This document shows positions 10,702 to 22,800 of a stretch of 64,000 bases of DNA, in pieces. The first letter of the stretch is position 1. Each line of letters opens with the position of its first letter. Source of the DNA: Morchella semilibera (lineage: Eukaryota > Ascomycota > Pezizomycetes > Pezizales > Morchellaceae); NCBI GenBank assembly GCA_009192285.1, contig CM018607.1, forward strand, positions 1,301,736 through 1,365,735, in the 5' to 3' direction. A program made the translations under genes and the position numbers. The notes under the pieces are model-generated. The model saw only the letters and a list, made by a program, of their open reading frames with translations. It had not been told where the DNA came from and made no database searches.

Positions 10702-13052
10702 TTAAAAGGGGGCCGGCGATGATGTTTTTCCGGACCGAGGAACATTTAAATCTTCTCGGAATCGACTGGAGCCCTTTTGGGTGATTTTCCGCTCAGGTGT
10801 ACGCGGATCATCGTCATGTAAGCGGCCGCTCACTATTTCCTCAGGCTGATCACTTGAAAAACCTGCGAATTCAGACCCCTGCGGATCATTGTCGATAGTC
10901 TTTTGCCAGTGCTCCGGCAAACAAACGCACACAAGAGGGAAGGCTTTGATTTCGATTCCGGGTGGGGGAGAGGACGACCGACGTTGACTGGCACGTGAGG
11001 TATGCGCTGATACACCACTATCACGAAGTTGACGGTGGCTTACGAAATCTTCTGCTCTTTCGTTCAAACGAATTCCCGTAGCCCACCCTACATAATGTTA
11101 GCAAATATAACTATAGCCCATAGAAAATTGTAGATAAGAATTACCATCATCCCAAATCCCCACAACTTTAAGCATATCGCCCCGGTCTAAGTCAAACTCA
11201 TCAGCAGCCCGAGGTTGGTATGCCCACAACACAGCGACTTTGTCATTTGGATGAATGTCATCCTGCGAATAGTAATCCTAAACTGGAGTTAGCTCAGGAA
11301 CACATTGTATATAACTCGGGAAAAAGATCAATACCTTGAAGTATGGTAGTTGTTCGGATTGTGGACTAGCAAATCCGGGAGAGATATCCCTGTCGCTTCT
11401 AGTCACAGGGGATGAATTATCCGAAATAAGGATTGAAGTGCTGGATAAAGATGCATTTCGGTCACGTGGTGTAGGATGTAGGGGCCGGCCGGGCGTGTAT
11501 CTCCGAGGTTGGTTGGTGTTTGGACTATCCTCTAAACCAAAGTCAGAGGACGAAGAATTCTCAATGACCCGATGGCCACCTCTGCCACCACTAATCACAC
11601 CAGGAGATGAGAGGTCTATATCTGAAGCCCCACCTGTTCCTTCAAGCGCTGACATTCGCGCGATCCTCCCAGTAAGAGCCTCATATCCTTGGGCTTGCAC
11701 ACTTGTTGCAGCAACTGGGTTGAAAGTCATTGAAGGACTTCGGTGTTGTCGAGATTGTTGGTTGTAGGAAGGCGGCGAGTTTCCATATGGCCTTTGTCGA
11801 CGTCGATATAATAAAATAAGCATAACTATGAAAGCTACACCGGCAACAGCCCCAATGGTGATGCCTGCGATTTGCCCCCCAGTAAGACCTGATCCACCCC
11901 TTGAACCAGATGCGCCAGACGATGTGTTGGTCGACGAGGAAACCACAGTTGTTGTAAATATTGGGGGTAAAGAAGTAGTTGTTGGCAAATCAACGTTCTC
12001 ACACCGCGTCTCAGCATTAGAATTATAGCAACAGGTGTCAGTTGAGTTTGGCGAATTTGTTGCACAGTATAGACAAAGACCAGGTAGGTTATCACTGTCA
12101 ATTATCAGCAATGCCACAAGTATCTCTCGATCGAGTAGAATTACTTATAACCACAATTTGTGGTTTCGTTTTCATCGGCAGGCACGCAGTTCGAATTTAG
12201 GGAGTCTGATGGTAAAGCGCATATAGTAAAATCAGACCGGATTAGACCAAGCGCATCTTGGTTAGTGGTTCCACATGTTTTTTCATTTGAAATTATTATT
12301 TGCTCGCTGATAGCAAATTGAGCCTATGTTCAATTAGTCAAAACCCGATCCCAAAAGAAGACATGATGACATACACAGGCATCTGCACAAATTGGTGCTG
12401 ACTGCGCTGATGTAAGGGAACATGCTGTCCGTGAATCTTGAATCATTCTAGAACAAAGAACACTACGGGTATAGCGTGCATATAATTCAGTTGTATTTGA
12501 GAGTGTTAGGTTTGAACAACCAAACAAATTTTGATATCTGATGAGTTAAACAAATAAAGTTAATATTTAGAAACAAAAATTATTACTGGGAAACGTACTT
12601 ATTCTTGGCATAGTCTTGTTTGATATATTGTTCAAACTGGGTATCAAATTGCTCGGTATTAGAAACATAAGCAAGAAATGGGCTGTGATAACGCGTTAAT
12701 TCATAAAATTTAAAGTAGAACATGTCGTGGAGACATACTACTCGCCAGTAAGAGAACTTGAGGTGGAAATAGAGGATTCGTTAAACGCTGAACAAGTACG
12801 TGATCCAGAAAGTGAGATACAATTGCCGGAGGAAGAAGTTTGAGCTGCTGCTAAAGGCAAAAATACAGTCGATAAGATTACCAGAGCTGCTCCACTCAAA
12901 GTTAACCGTCGTGTTGTATGCCGAGATGAAGGCATGTTATCAGTTGCTGGTGCTGGTACATCACCGTCCAGAAAGGAGGTACCACGATTGGCGAGGCGGC
13001 TACTGTTGTTATTGGAACAACGTCCTTCACCAGCGAAATTTGCGGCTGTCAT
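10702..13052 (-). CDS. Single-pass membrane protein with C-terminal SH3 domain (fungal)
   Basis: Seven exons are proposed: complement of 12742-13052, 12599-12682, 12375-12537, 12145-12323, 11335-12094, 11145-11277 and 10702-11087, giving 671 residues. A hydrophobic segment near residues 45-70 (SGAALVILSTVFLPLAAA) would be a signal or anchor. A Cys-rich ectodomain follows (CISLSGSRTCSAF, LFGCSNLTLSNTTELYARY, TTNCG), then a Ser/Thr stretch and a clear membrane helix (IAGITIGAVAGVAFIVMLIL) followed by RRR. A long Ser-rich cytosolic linker leads to the SH3 fold: KVAVLWAYQPRAADEFDL, then GDMLKVVGIWDDGWATGIRL. The tail contains FPLVCVCLPEHW. The layout resembles Fus1-like fungal proteins; a sensing or polarity role is inference. 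Further upstream in-frame codons include no ATG, so Met at 13052 was chosen, but an extra 5' exon is possible. Confidence 0.82.
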
Positions 13053-14956
13053 TGACCCGATTTCAAGATTCACAAAGCGCCAGCTCTCTCGAGCGGGCCC
13101 TACTTTTTCCCAATTTCGTGGGGGAGTAGCGGGGATGGGCTTAGGCTGCGGTAGCAGCGGAGAAGTAGCAGCAATTGACTGCTAGGACGTGAAGGTGGGT
13201 AAGAAGGGAAGGAAAAGAAGAGCCCCGGAAAAAAAACCTCTCAGCCGCCAGAACACCACAACAGACAAAAACGAGTGACTAGGAACCAGGGAGGGGTGTG
13301 ACGGTTGGGGACAGGAAATGGTGGGAAGGAGCGTGAGCAGCACAACAGGCAGGAGCAGTACCTAGGTACAGTCTGTAGCAGCAGTAAGTGAACGATAGTT
13401 GGTTGGTGGGCTGTTCAGGGCCAGGTGGAGAAACGAAATGTACAGCACTGAACTGGCACTCAACCCCAAGCTAAGTGGCCATAAAAAGTACATGTACATG
13501 TATGAACTGAGGTCTGTTTCTGCTAGATTTTCTGGGATCGAGTCCAGGGGGGAAAGTAGCGAAACCTCCGAAAGAAAGAAAGGCTACATACACGAATTCG
13601 CTTCACTGCACAGAAGGCGTTGGTATGCTACAAGTTACCTAGCGTGGGCGTCGGGAAATGAGATGGTGCACGGACAGACGCGCCAGGAACCACGGCGGCA
13701 CGTTTAATCGGCCACATCCCCCACCCAACCAGGGTGCTGTTGGATCCGCATATAAAAATCCCCCCAAGGGTTGAGTTTACACATGCAGCATCTCATAATT
13801 CATCATCGTCACTACTACACTCAACATCATAATGAGAATACTATATGTACTATAATATAATTGCGCAAAACCCATAAGATTGGAACCGCAAAAAATGCAG
13901 GATGAGTGCGTATCTTTAAACCTGGGGCAAGGGGTAGTTCATTGAGCATGGGCTACATGTAATCTATGAATCCTGCGTAGTGTACTTACTCTGCGTACAG
14001 TACATGTAGCTACATGTACATGTTGGTAGCACTTGAGTCAAAAGGTTGGCGCTCACTAAAATACACCCCGTTTAGTATAAGGATAGGGCGCAAAATCTCA
14101 AGGTATTCCGGCCTTGATATGAGCTTTCACCAAAGTGTCTTCCGGTTTGGTTACATGTACATACCGTATACCATACAAATACGCTAATATAATCAAGTCA
14201 AGTAGATAGCGTAGGAGAGAAAGGATCGATGTCACTGGTTATTCTAACAGTAGATAGCCTGGCGTTTAAATTACTTTTCTGGCACATGTACGTAGATCTC
14301 GCATGGGATCTCTTAGCCATTGCTGAGTAATCACCATACTTGTTTATGGTGATCAAATTGATACCGCGATGTCTTGAGACTAGATTTTTTTTTGGACACC
14401 GTCCCTAGCCCTGCGGCCGAGTAAAGGTAGAGTTTACAATCTGAGGACCATGAATTTGTGGGGGCGCGCCCAATACAAGAGATAAGGAGGTGTATTTTTC
14501 AAGCTTCGAAAATACATGTACTCCGGAAGTAGAGTATATCCAAGCTTTGCTTTTTCTTACTACATGGACGCAGCAGAGTGCTTTTTGTCTAGCAGTTATA
14601 CTCCACCTGCAGTAAGTTATATTAGGTACATACATGTAAATTGACACTAAGCCCTAACAGACATGGAAAGGCTGCTTTACAAAGGTAAACTGTACCTACG
14701 TGTATGTACCTTTATGATCATAGATGACTCAGCTACAGGCTAGCTATAAGCGGTCTTTGATACCGGTAGCACGGGCCAAGCTGTTTCCGGAATCAGACAG
14801 CACCACGAATCTGTCAAACTTCACAACGCGTGTCGCCAGGGTTGGGCCTCAACCTCATCGGTATCTTCAAGCCTCAATTGTGTCTGTGCAAATAGTCCCT
14901 GGAACAAGTCCCCGGAAAATCGAAAAGTCCCACTCATAAGCGGACTGTCACCGAAA
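13053..14956. other. 1.9 kb divergent intergenic region
   Basis: Lies between the SH3 gene and the LCB3-type gene, which point away from each other, so it must hold both promoters. It is unusually rich in TACATGTA: about eight exact copies between 13490 and 14640, some overlapping or a few bases apart. No gene was seen. Confidence 0.55.
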
Positions 14957-16904
14957 ATGGGAGCTGCACAACCTGACATAGCTACAGAAGTTGAGAAAGG
15001 TCAGACAAAGGTTGATGCTGGATTACTTCCACGAGATCATTGTAGGTGATTCTGGGGCCATATCATAGACTTCACAGGCTAACTTTTGGCGCTTAGACAA
15101 GTACCGACTACCACGATGGCGGTACATGGCGCGACAGAAATTGTTGCCCCTGGTCAGATGGGAAACACCATACCTTGCGTACTTTCAGGTAGGTTATGAT
15201 ATAAGTAACATACTGATTAGTTTCAGTATTAATGCCTTCCACCCTATCGTAGGAACATTGCAGAACACCTTTTCTCGATTCGTACTTTGCGCTCACGGCC
15301 AATCTTGGCACTCATACTTTCTTCATGATAATGCTACCGGTGCTATTTTGGTTCGGATATACAACTCTCGGGCGAGGGTAAGTAACCTCTCACCTGGGTA
15401 GTTATAAGGACGTTCTCTTAAATTTTATTTTTCCACCAGAATGGTGCATATATTAGCTTCAGGAGTGTTCTTCAGTGGTTTTTTGAAAGATTTATTATGG
15501 TAAGATTCGGTCATCTAACAAAGGCTTAGTCAGTAGAGTTATTAATATAGCTTCAAGCCTACCACGACCGTTATCCCCTCCCCTCCATAGGATTACAATG
15601 TCCGGCTCAGCAGCTCTTGAGTATGGGTTTCCAAGCACACATTCTACCAATGCCGTGTCAGTAGCGCTATATGGAATTCTATCCCTCCGGTCTAATCCAG
15701 ATATATCAACCACCCTACGATTTTCTCTCGAAACGTTAGCATGGGTCTACGCGGTTTCCATTGTATTAGGTCGACTGTATTGCGGTATGCACGGATTTCT
15801 GGACGTCGTCGTTGGTATTTGGCTTGGTGCTGTTCTCGCAATTGTAGACTGGGTATCTCGAGATGCAGTTGATGCATTTGTCTTCAGTGGATCTTGGCAG
15901 GTCCCTGTAGTCTTTATTGCGGCAGGTTTGATTCTGGTTAGGATACACCCTGAGCCTGCCGATTCTTGCCCATGCTTTGACGACGGAGTTGCATTCGCTG
16001 CTGTGGTGATGGGTTGTGATGTAGGACATTGGCACTATGCGCAGAGCTCCTGGAGCTGGAATGAGCCTGTTCCAGCCACAGTCCCATATTCTTATGAAGG
16101 GCTTGGTTTAACGAAAAGTATACTAAGGGTGGTTGCTGGTAAGTCTCAAGTACAGGCTTTCGCGGCTTTAGATATAGAAATGATTAGCTCAACTAATTAT
16201 CGTTCAATAGGGGTTTGTGTTATATTTGCATGGAGAGAATTTATGAAACCTACTTTACATCATTTTCTGCCCCCTCTTTACAGAGTGATTGAAAGTATTG
16301 GCTTATCTCTACCACGAAAACATTTTACACCAGCTTCGTAGGCGTTCCCCTCTGTTGTAAACTCTTAGTTATTAATATGCAAACAGTGAATATAAAAAGG
16401 TCCCACGTTTGCCTGATGACACTCTTTTTGGCCTGAGCGAACTTCCTGCGTTGATACATAGCTTTCGTCGACCCCGTTCCGACTCTGTTGGCCCCCAATC
16501 CGCTGCTGATGCATATGAAACGCTTGCCTATCGGGAAAGGAAGCGCCGGGAGAGTATCGGGACAAGCCAACCCCGCTCGTCTTCTATGACTAGGGATGTA
16601 GCAAAGTATGAGGGGGAGATGGGCAGCGGGGGTGTCGACATTAAAGCACTTGTTGACTCAGACGACGAGAGGGCAGAAGCAGAGGTCTTTAGGAAGATCG
16701 AGAAGCCTAGAGTCAGGTATGACGTTGAGGTTGTAACGAAACTCGTAGTATATGCTGGTGAGTTATGGTGCTTGCTATGCGTAGCGTAGAAGCCATTTCA
16801 CTAATACTAGTCTAGGTATCGCTTGGTTTGCGGTAGAGGGAATTCCGATATTTTTTGAAATAATAGGGCTTGGGATTGCTTCTCGTGGGTTTGAAGCGAG
16901 GTAA
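14957..16904 (+). CDS. LCB3: Sphingoid long-chain-base 1-phosphate phosphatase (PAP2 family)
   Basis: ER membrane enzyme that dephosphorylates dihydrosphingosine- and phytosphingosine-1-phosphate, returning bases to ceramide synthesis. Eight exons: 14957-15041, 15097-15188, 15253-15377, 15440-15499, 15558-16138, 16211-16337, 16387-16757 and 16816-16904, giving 509 residues. The three PAP2 motifs are present: KDLLCLPRP (K-x6-RP, split between exons 4 and 5), PSTHS, and GRLYCGMHGFLDVV (R-x5-H-x3-D). Other family blocks are RWETPYLAYFQ, SYFALTANLGTHTFFM, and a C-terminal SVGPQSAADAYETLAYRERKRRES region followed by a final hydrophobic exon. Several hydrophobic stretches look membrane-spanning. 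The symbol refers to the yeast homologue LCB3/YSR3; the family call is secure. Confidence 0.93.
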
Positions 16905-17538
16905 TAGACGGAGCAGAGTGGTCAGCGAGTAAAAATATTATAATTGGTGGTGCTTGAAAAATAATAATAAGAGTAATGATTACATGCACGAGTTAGGATG
17001 GAGGGGTTTGCTTTTTTTTTTTTTTACCTGTTCTCTTGCAGGTTATATTACCCCGGATTTATATCGACAAGTTGTGTAGTTACGGTTTCTAGATGATTTT
17101 TATTCTTTACTATTTGATATCCTCTGGTTTTCTTATCTTCAAGTCACTGTAATACTAAATAGGGTACGCGCCAATCGGGCTGAGACATGATTTCGGCATG
17201 TCATAAAGGTGACCCATGAGGCTCCATCGGGCCGAGGATGTGTATCACTCCCAAGCCACATATAAGCGCCACCGCCACTGAGATTATTTTTCGTGGTGGA
17301 GGGGTGAACTCAACTTCAGCAGGTGTCTTTGGCTGGGCTTCGTTTGTCCTGTGCCGTCTCTCCATTCGCAGCTGTATTCATCCGCTGCGATAGCGGATTC
17401 GCACACTCCCCATCTCATCACCCCATCACCAAGGAGGTCCATCTCTCCACCTGGTATCTAATACCAGCTCCCCATCTCCATCCAATCTGCAATAATCTCC
17501 CTCCGCTATCGCCGTTTCCGTCCGTTCCCTGGAATGTC
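16905..17538. other. Spacer and MDV1 leader
   Basis: Contains a 13-base T run near 17011 and the pyrimidine-rich leader before MDV1. No other gene is supported. The open frame running into MDV1 from 17323 starts with GTG, so the first in-frame ATG (17539) is preferred. Confidence 0.45.
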
Positions 17539-19859
17539 ATGGCCTCGAATTCTGGTCATGGCAATTCCTTGTCCACAGTTGACAATCCCAGAAGCAATTC
17601 TGATTCTGAAACAAACACAAATGTCAGAGGGAGAAGAAGTAACGTTTTGACCAACGTCACAGTAAGTCTTGTTTCCAACTTGCCTCTCTGTGCACCGGAT
17701 GTCATAGATCTGCCCTAACGATATTTTCTCTTTTTTCTTTTTTACCTGCAGGGACAAAACCTGACAGCACTCGGCCGCACAGTGACAGCGACCGCGGGAA
17801 CTCTCTTTAACGACGGTGATCCGTTGCATCACTACACCTCCACAATGACAGACATTTCCAAACAGCTTGCGCATCGACCGTCGCTTCAAAAGCGTGTGTT
17901 TACGTTCAACCACCGCTCGCCATCTGAACTTGTTCGATCAAAGCTTTCAAGTGCCGAAATACAGTATCGAGCTCTGACCTCACTCCCAGATGAACTCCTC
18001 ACAAATCTCCCAGAAAATGATAGTTCTTATTCTTTGTTTCAAGGCTTCCAAGCGACTCTGCCCGATGAACCTCGGGGAAGGACGATTACCAAAGGCTCCG
18101 GTCGGCAGAAGTTGCTTGAGGATGTCAATGGTGACGATTCCGGCCCGTCGACACTCGGTAAATTGAATCGAGAGAAGGAGACGTTAGCAAGGAAGCTAGA
18201 AATGCTTGGTATCAGAAAGAACATGTCTTCATCTGAGATTAGGGAAATTGACATGAAAATAATGAATCTAAATCAGATGCGGGACATTGTTCTAGACCGA
18301 CTTGCAAGATTGGAGCAGGACGAAGCAGAAGTCGAACATGAAAGTAAATATCCTTTGCCACCCATTTCAGCCTTTCCAGGACGTTGAACATACTACTGCA
18401 AGGATATGACTGCGTCTTAATGGTGCTAATGCTAGGCGACAGTGTTGAATCTTGAAAACAAGATTGAGGACCTGCAGGAAGAACTCGAGCTCGCCTCGGA
18501 AACCCACGTTTCTGACGATTCAAATGTTGATGATGGGAAAAGCGAGGAATCCACATTCATGTCCGAATCAATCTATGGGAAACTTAATTCGCCAAAGCAA
18601 TCACGAAAACGAAAATCTGCTCGCCGCATTTCTATGCCTATACTTCACGAACACCTTGAACCTGGTAAAAGGATCAAGGAAATACCTACCCACTCCGATA
18701 ATATAACTGCCTTAGATTTTGATGTTCCCTTTGGCACAATGGTTACTGCAGCGCTTGATGATACAGTACGAGTGTGGGACCTTAGCTCCGGACGCTGCTT
18801 GGGCTTATTAGAAGGCCACCAAGCTTCTGTTAGATGTCTTCAGGTGGAAGATAACATGGTCGCAACCGGTTCAGCGGATGCCACAATTCGTTTATGGGAT
18901 CTGTCTCGCGCGGAAAGTTATAAATTCACTCCCCCATCTACAACTGGGTCAATTCACAAGAGATCATCCGCCACGGCTTCTGTATCAGCCTCTGTAAATG
19001 AGGATGATGATGTTGATGTAGAAGACGATGGGGCGCATTCAACAATGGGGTATCATACCCCTTCAATGTCAGAGTGTCAGGTGTTCTGTCTTGATTCGCA
19101 CGTAGGTGAAGTCACTGCATTATACTTCCAGGGAGATACTCTGGTCTCCGGAAGCGCCGACAAAACTCTGAGACAATGGGATCTTGTCAAGGGAAGATGT
19201 GTACAGACGTTAGATGTTCTTTGGGCAGCGGCACAAAACAATATGGATGAGGGTAAATGGAGAGTGGGTGGGCAAGGTGGCGGTCCTGATGGTGACTTTG
19301 TCGGTGCGCTGCAATGCTTTGATGCTGCTCTTGCCTGTGGAACAGCGGATGGAATGGTCAGGCTATGGGATTGTAAGTTTCAACTCTGTATAATTCGTGG
19401 CCGTAGGCCAGCCCGTTGATTTTAGGGGCGGCTTTAGTGAGGAGTGGTCAGGTTCATCGGTCTTTGGTGGGCCATACTGGACCCGTGACGTGTCTCCAAT
19501 TCGATGACGTGCACCTCGTTACTGGATCTCTTGATAGAAGTATAAGAGTATGCTATATCCTCTCAGCGTTGAATAATTCTTCCTAACAAGGTCTTCTCTA
19601 GATTTGGGATCTGCGGACTGGATCGATATTCGATGCTTTTGGCTACGATAACCCCATAACCAGTATGCAGTTCGACAGCCGCCGCATTGTATCAGCCGCT
19701 GGAGAGCCTGTTGCCAAAATCTATGATAAAACTGACGGCCGACGCTGGGATTGCGGCGGCACAGACGGTAGCACGGAGATTGTGGAGAGGGTCAGGGTTA
19801 AGGATGGGTATCTCGTTGAGGGGAGAGTGAATGGAACTGTAGGCATATGGGCTTGTTGA
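17539..19859 (+). CDS. MDV1: Mitochondrial division protein, WD40 adaptor (Mdv1/Caf4 type)
   Basis: Peripheral protein of the mitochondrial outer membrane that links Fis1 to the dynamin Dnm1 during fission. Exons are 17539-17661, 17752-18343, 18443-19372, 19438-19547 and 19602-19859, giving 670 residues. The order is as in the family: N-terminal helical region ([20 protein letters not shown]), a coiled coil around [20 protein letters not shown] continuing into [14 protein letters not shown], then a WD40 propeller with repeats ending [52 protein letters not shown] and VGIWAC. An acidic loop ([13 protein letters not shown]) is inserted between two blades. Length is typical. The first ~40 residues are poorly conserved. 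Confidence 0.92.
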
Positions 19860-22800
19860 TGACGAACCGGTAAAATTAGAGTGGCAGTAACCACGCTGGA
19901 CGGATTGTAAAACATCTTGGACTTTCTTTTTTTGTTCTCTTTATCTTCGGGAAGTCTCTGGTCTTCTCCGGATCTTACATTCGTTTCACCCTTTTCTTCT
20001 AATCTCTCCCTCAACTCTCTCCTCCTTAACGAATTTTTTTTTTCGTTTTTCTTTGTTGAGATTTTTTCTTTTGGCGTTTGGAAGGTTTGCGGTCAATGTG
20101 GCGGATCAATAAGCGGGGATACGATGTGAATGCCAATGACATGTGTGATGTGGTTGCTTCTAGCGTTGCTAGGGAGAAGCTTGGAGTTGTGTCTGGTGGA
20201 TAGAGAGGGACGGGCTTGGAGAAAACTTGTCTTCCTTTTTTCAACACCTAGAGGGCTAGAGGGCAGGGAGGGGGAATGGAGGCAGGGAGGGGAAGGGGCA
20301 GGGAAGGACAAGAAGGGGCAAAAAAAACTATCAAGGGGTTGGGGCGGATGGGGCAGAGAGGTTGGGTTGGGTTTGGTTGGTTCAAACCACCCGTGTATAT
20401 CGACCTCCAGCGTAATAGGCACATGAAGACTGGTGTCTGGCGCGTTGTGAGGTCCTACTGTATTTCTCACAAAAAAAAAACATGTATACCTGTAGTTACC
20501 GATTATTTACGACGCAAATCTCTGTTCATGTAGGTACAGAAACTGTTCTAGCTAGATGAAAGTGACTGCGTGGGGGGGTTATTCGGTAAATGGGTATTTG
20601 AAAAAATAACTCAGCTGAAAATGATTGATTCTGTGCCCGTTATGGGGTTTAGTAGTGGATGCTGCTGCCCTGTAGGTACATATATGTAGGTACCTCCATC
20701 ATGCGATATTCTGTATGAATGCCGGGTCTAAGGATATGTAGATGGATAATGCTCAACAATCGATTGCAATCTAGCATAGGATATTGTTTGGGTGGGGTCC
20801 AATCCCGGGGGGGGGGGGGGGAGTGTCCTTGGAGGGGTGCCGAAACTCAAGACCCTAATATAACTGATGCTCTTTTAGTATATATACTTACAGACTAGAC
20901 ATCATAGCTGTGCAGGTTAGCTAGAAAAAAAAGAGACTACCGTGAGGTTGTATCATCACCGGGCTTTCGGAAGGATTGGTTGGTGGTTGGTGGGCGCCCG
21001 GCGCGGAAAGTGTGTTCTATTGTGAGTGAGTTATCTAGCTGAGCCAAGCTTGGGAAGGACGTAATGGTAGATGTAGATATCGAGAGCCCCCCTCCCCCTC
21101 TCTCTCCAGGAGCGTCAATGCAAAAAAAAAAAACACTTACGCCCAAGCATAAGCTATCACTCGCACCACCACCACCACCACCACGGCGCCCCGGGCCTGG
21201 GGATGCTATCTCGTACCGGCGGGCAATCCCCTTCCTGTGTTTTCAATTGGGATACTTAAGGCGCGGCGTAACCTTCCTGTAGGACGACTTAGTAAGTACA
21301 TGTACATAGAAGCCCTCCGCGGCCTGTCGGGTACGTACGTACCACCGAGTGAGCAGACCCCGCAAACCGGGTCCGACGCAACCACCGGGTGCTTGGCCGC
21401 TGCTACAAGCTCCGCAGTCTCTATTTCTGGGCGAGCCGGCTCAAATCTCGTGGGGACGGGGCAGGCATACATCGGGTTGGACATGGCCGTGCCCACTAAC
21501 ACCAACCGCGGCTAGTGGATGGACTTCAGTATCGTTCGCAGTCGGATAGGATTCTTCTCCAAAGACTACTGGATACTGGTTGAGGAGGCACAGCTGGGCT
21601 AGGCGGGCTTGAGGGAGGTGGTGGGGAGGCCTTCGAAGCTCGCGGGCTGGAAGGAACCTACGCTCTTAATTGCGGAGTAACTGGACTGTGTACTAAGTTC
21701 AGGGCATTGCACCCATTCTCGGGCAGCAGCTAGTAGAATCTGGCATGGAGCACTGGCAAAGTTCCCAGCGGGGGAGAGAAGGAGATGGATGTGGTTTCAA
21801 AGGCTTGTAGTAGGCAGTCGATCTTCAGCACCAGCACTGGTGCCAAGGACCGGCGGGGAATCTGTGTACTCTATTACTAAAATCTATGAGCGCCAAAGAT
21901 ACAGATTATACAGTGCGCATCATAACCTTACCTGCATGGTGGCGGAGTGTCAGGAATGCGGTGTTACGATATGCACCTGCACAAAACCCTACATTATATT
22001 ACTTGTGCGCCGCACCCCAACATCCGGCCACCAGATATCACTCGGTGCAACTGGCTGGTTGGCAACGTCGTGTTCATATACTAGCACGTCTGTTTTCTCC
22101 CCGCATCTGGCTTTGTGAGATAGAGGGTGGCTATTATTAGGCGAAGACGGATCTAAAGAACTTACGCACCCCATGGGAGCGTGAGCCTGTAGGTACATAA
22201 TTAGACTTTAGGAGGTTAGTGTAGCCTTGACCAAACACAAGCCTGAAGACTGGGACTGTGCCGTTACGAGCAGCCAGCTAGTAGTTTATTACTGCTAGCT
22301 TTCCGGCCCCTTCTTCAGATTAGTCTACGAGCACGGATCAAAGGATGGATAGACTTGATCCGCTGCAGCTAGATACCATACGAGCACCTTCCCAGAGATC
22401 TCCCCCCTCAACTCGACCGATACCCGTCCCCCAGCCGTTATTCTGCCCGGCCTGCTACCGGATTTCCGGGGCGGTTGGCTTCCTAGAACTGTAGGTACAT
22501 GTAATTAGTGCGAGCCGGGGTATTGGAATCGAGCTAGACTTGTATGGGGATGACAGGTACGGAAGGAATGTTGATTAATCGGATTCGTGAAGTTTATATC
22601 TGGGGGGGGGGGGGTTGAGGTTGGAGAGAGATCCATTCATTGTCGTTGTACGGTACCGTGCGGGCAGGTGTGGAGTCTGTAACTAAGTACTATACACCAA
22701 TTATCACTCGATCATACCACGCTCTGTACTGCCACACTCTATGCGCCATGGATTCCATCCCACGAAACCGATTGTTGACATTAACGTCCTGCGTTGATAG

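Noticed and set aside
17323-17538. N-terminal extension of MDV1
   Set aside because: Starts with GTG and is Ser/Pro-rich leader-like sequence; the family starts close to the ATG at 17539.
20130-20426. 98-codon Gly/Arg/Lys-rich frame
   Set aside because: Low complexity produced by a G-rich tract; no sign of selection as protein.
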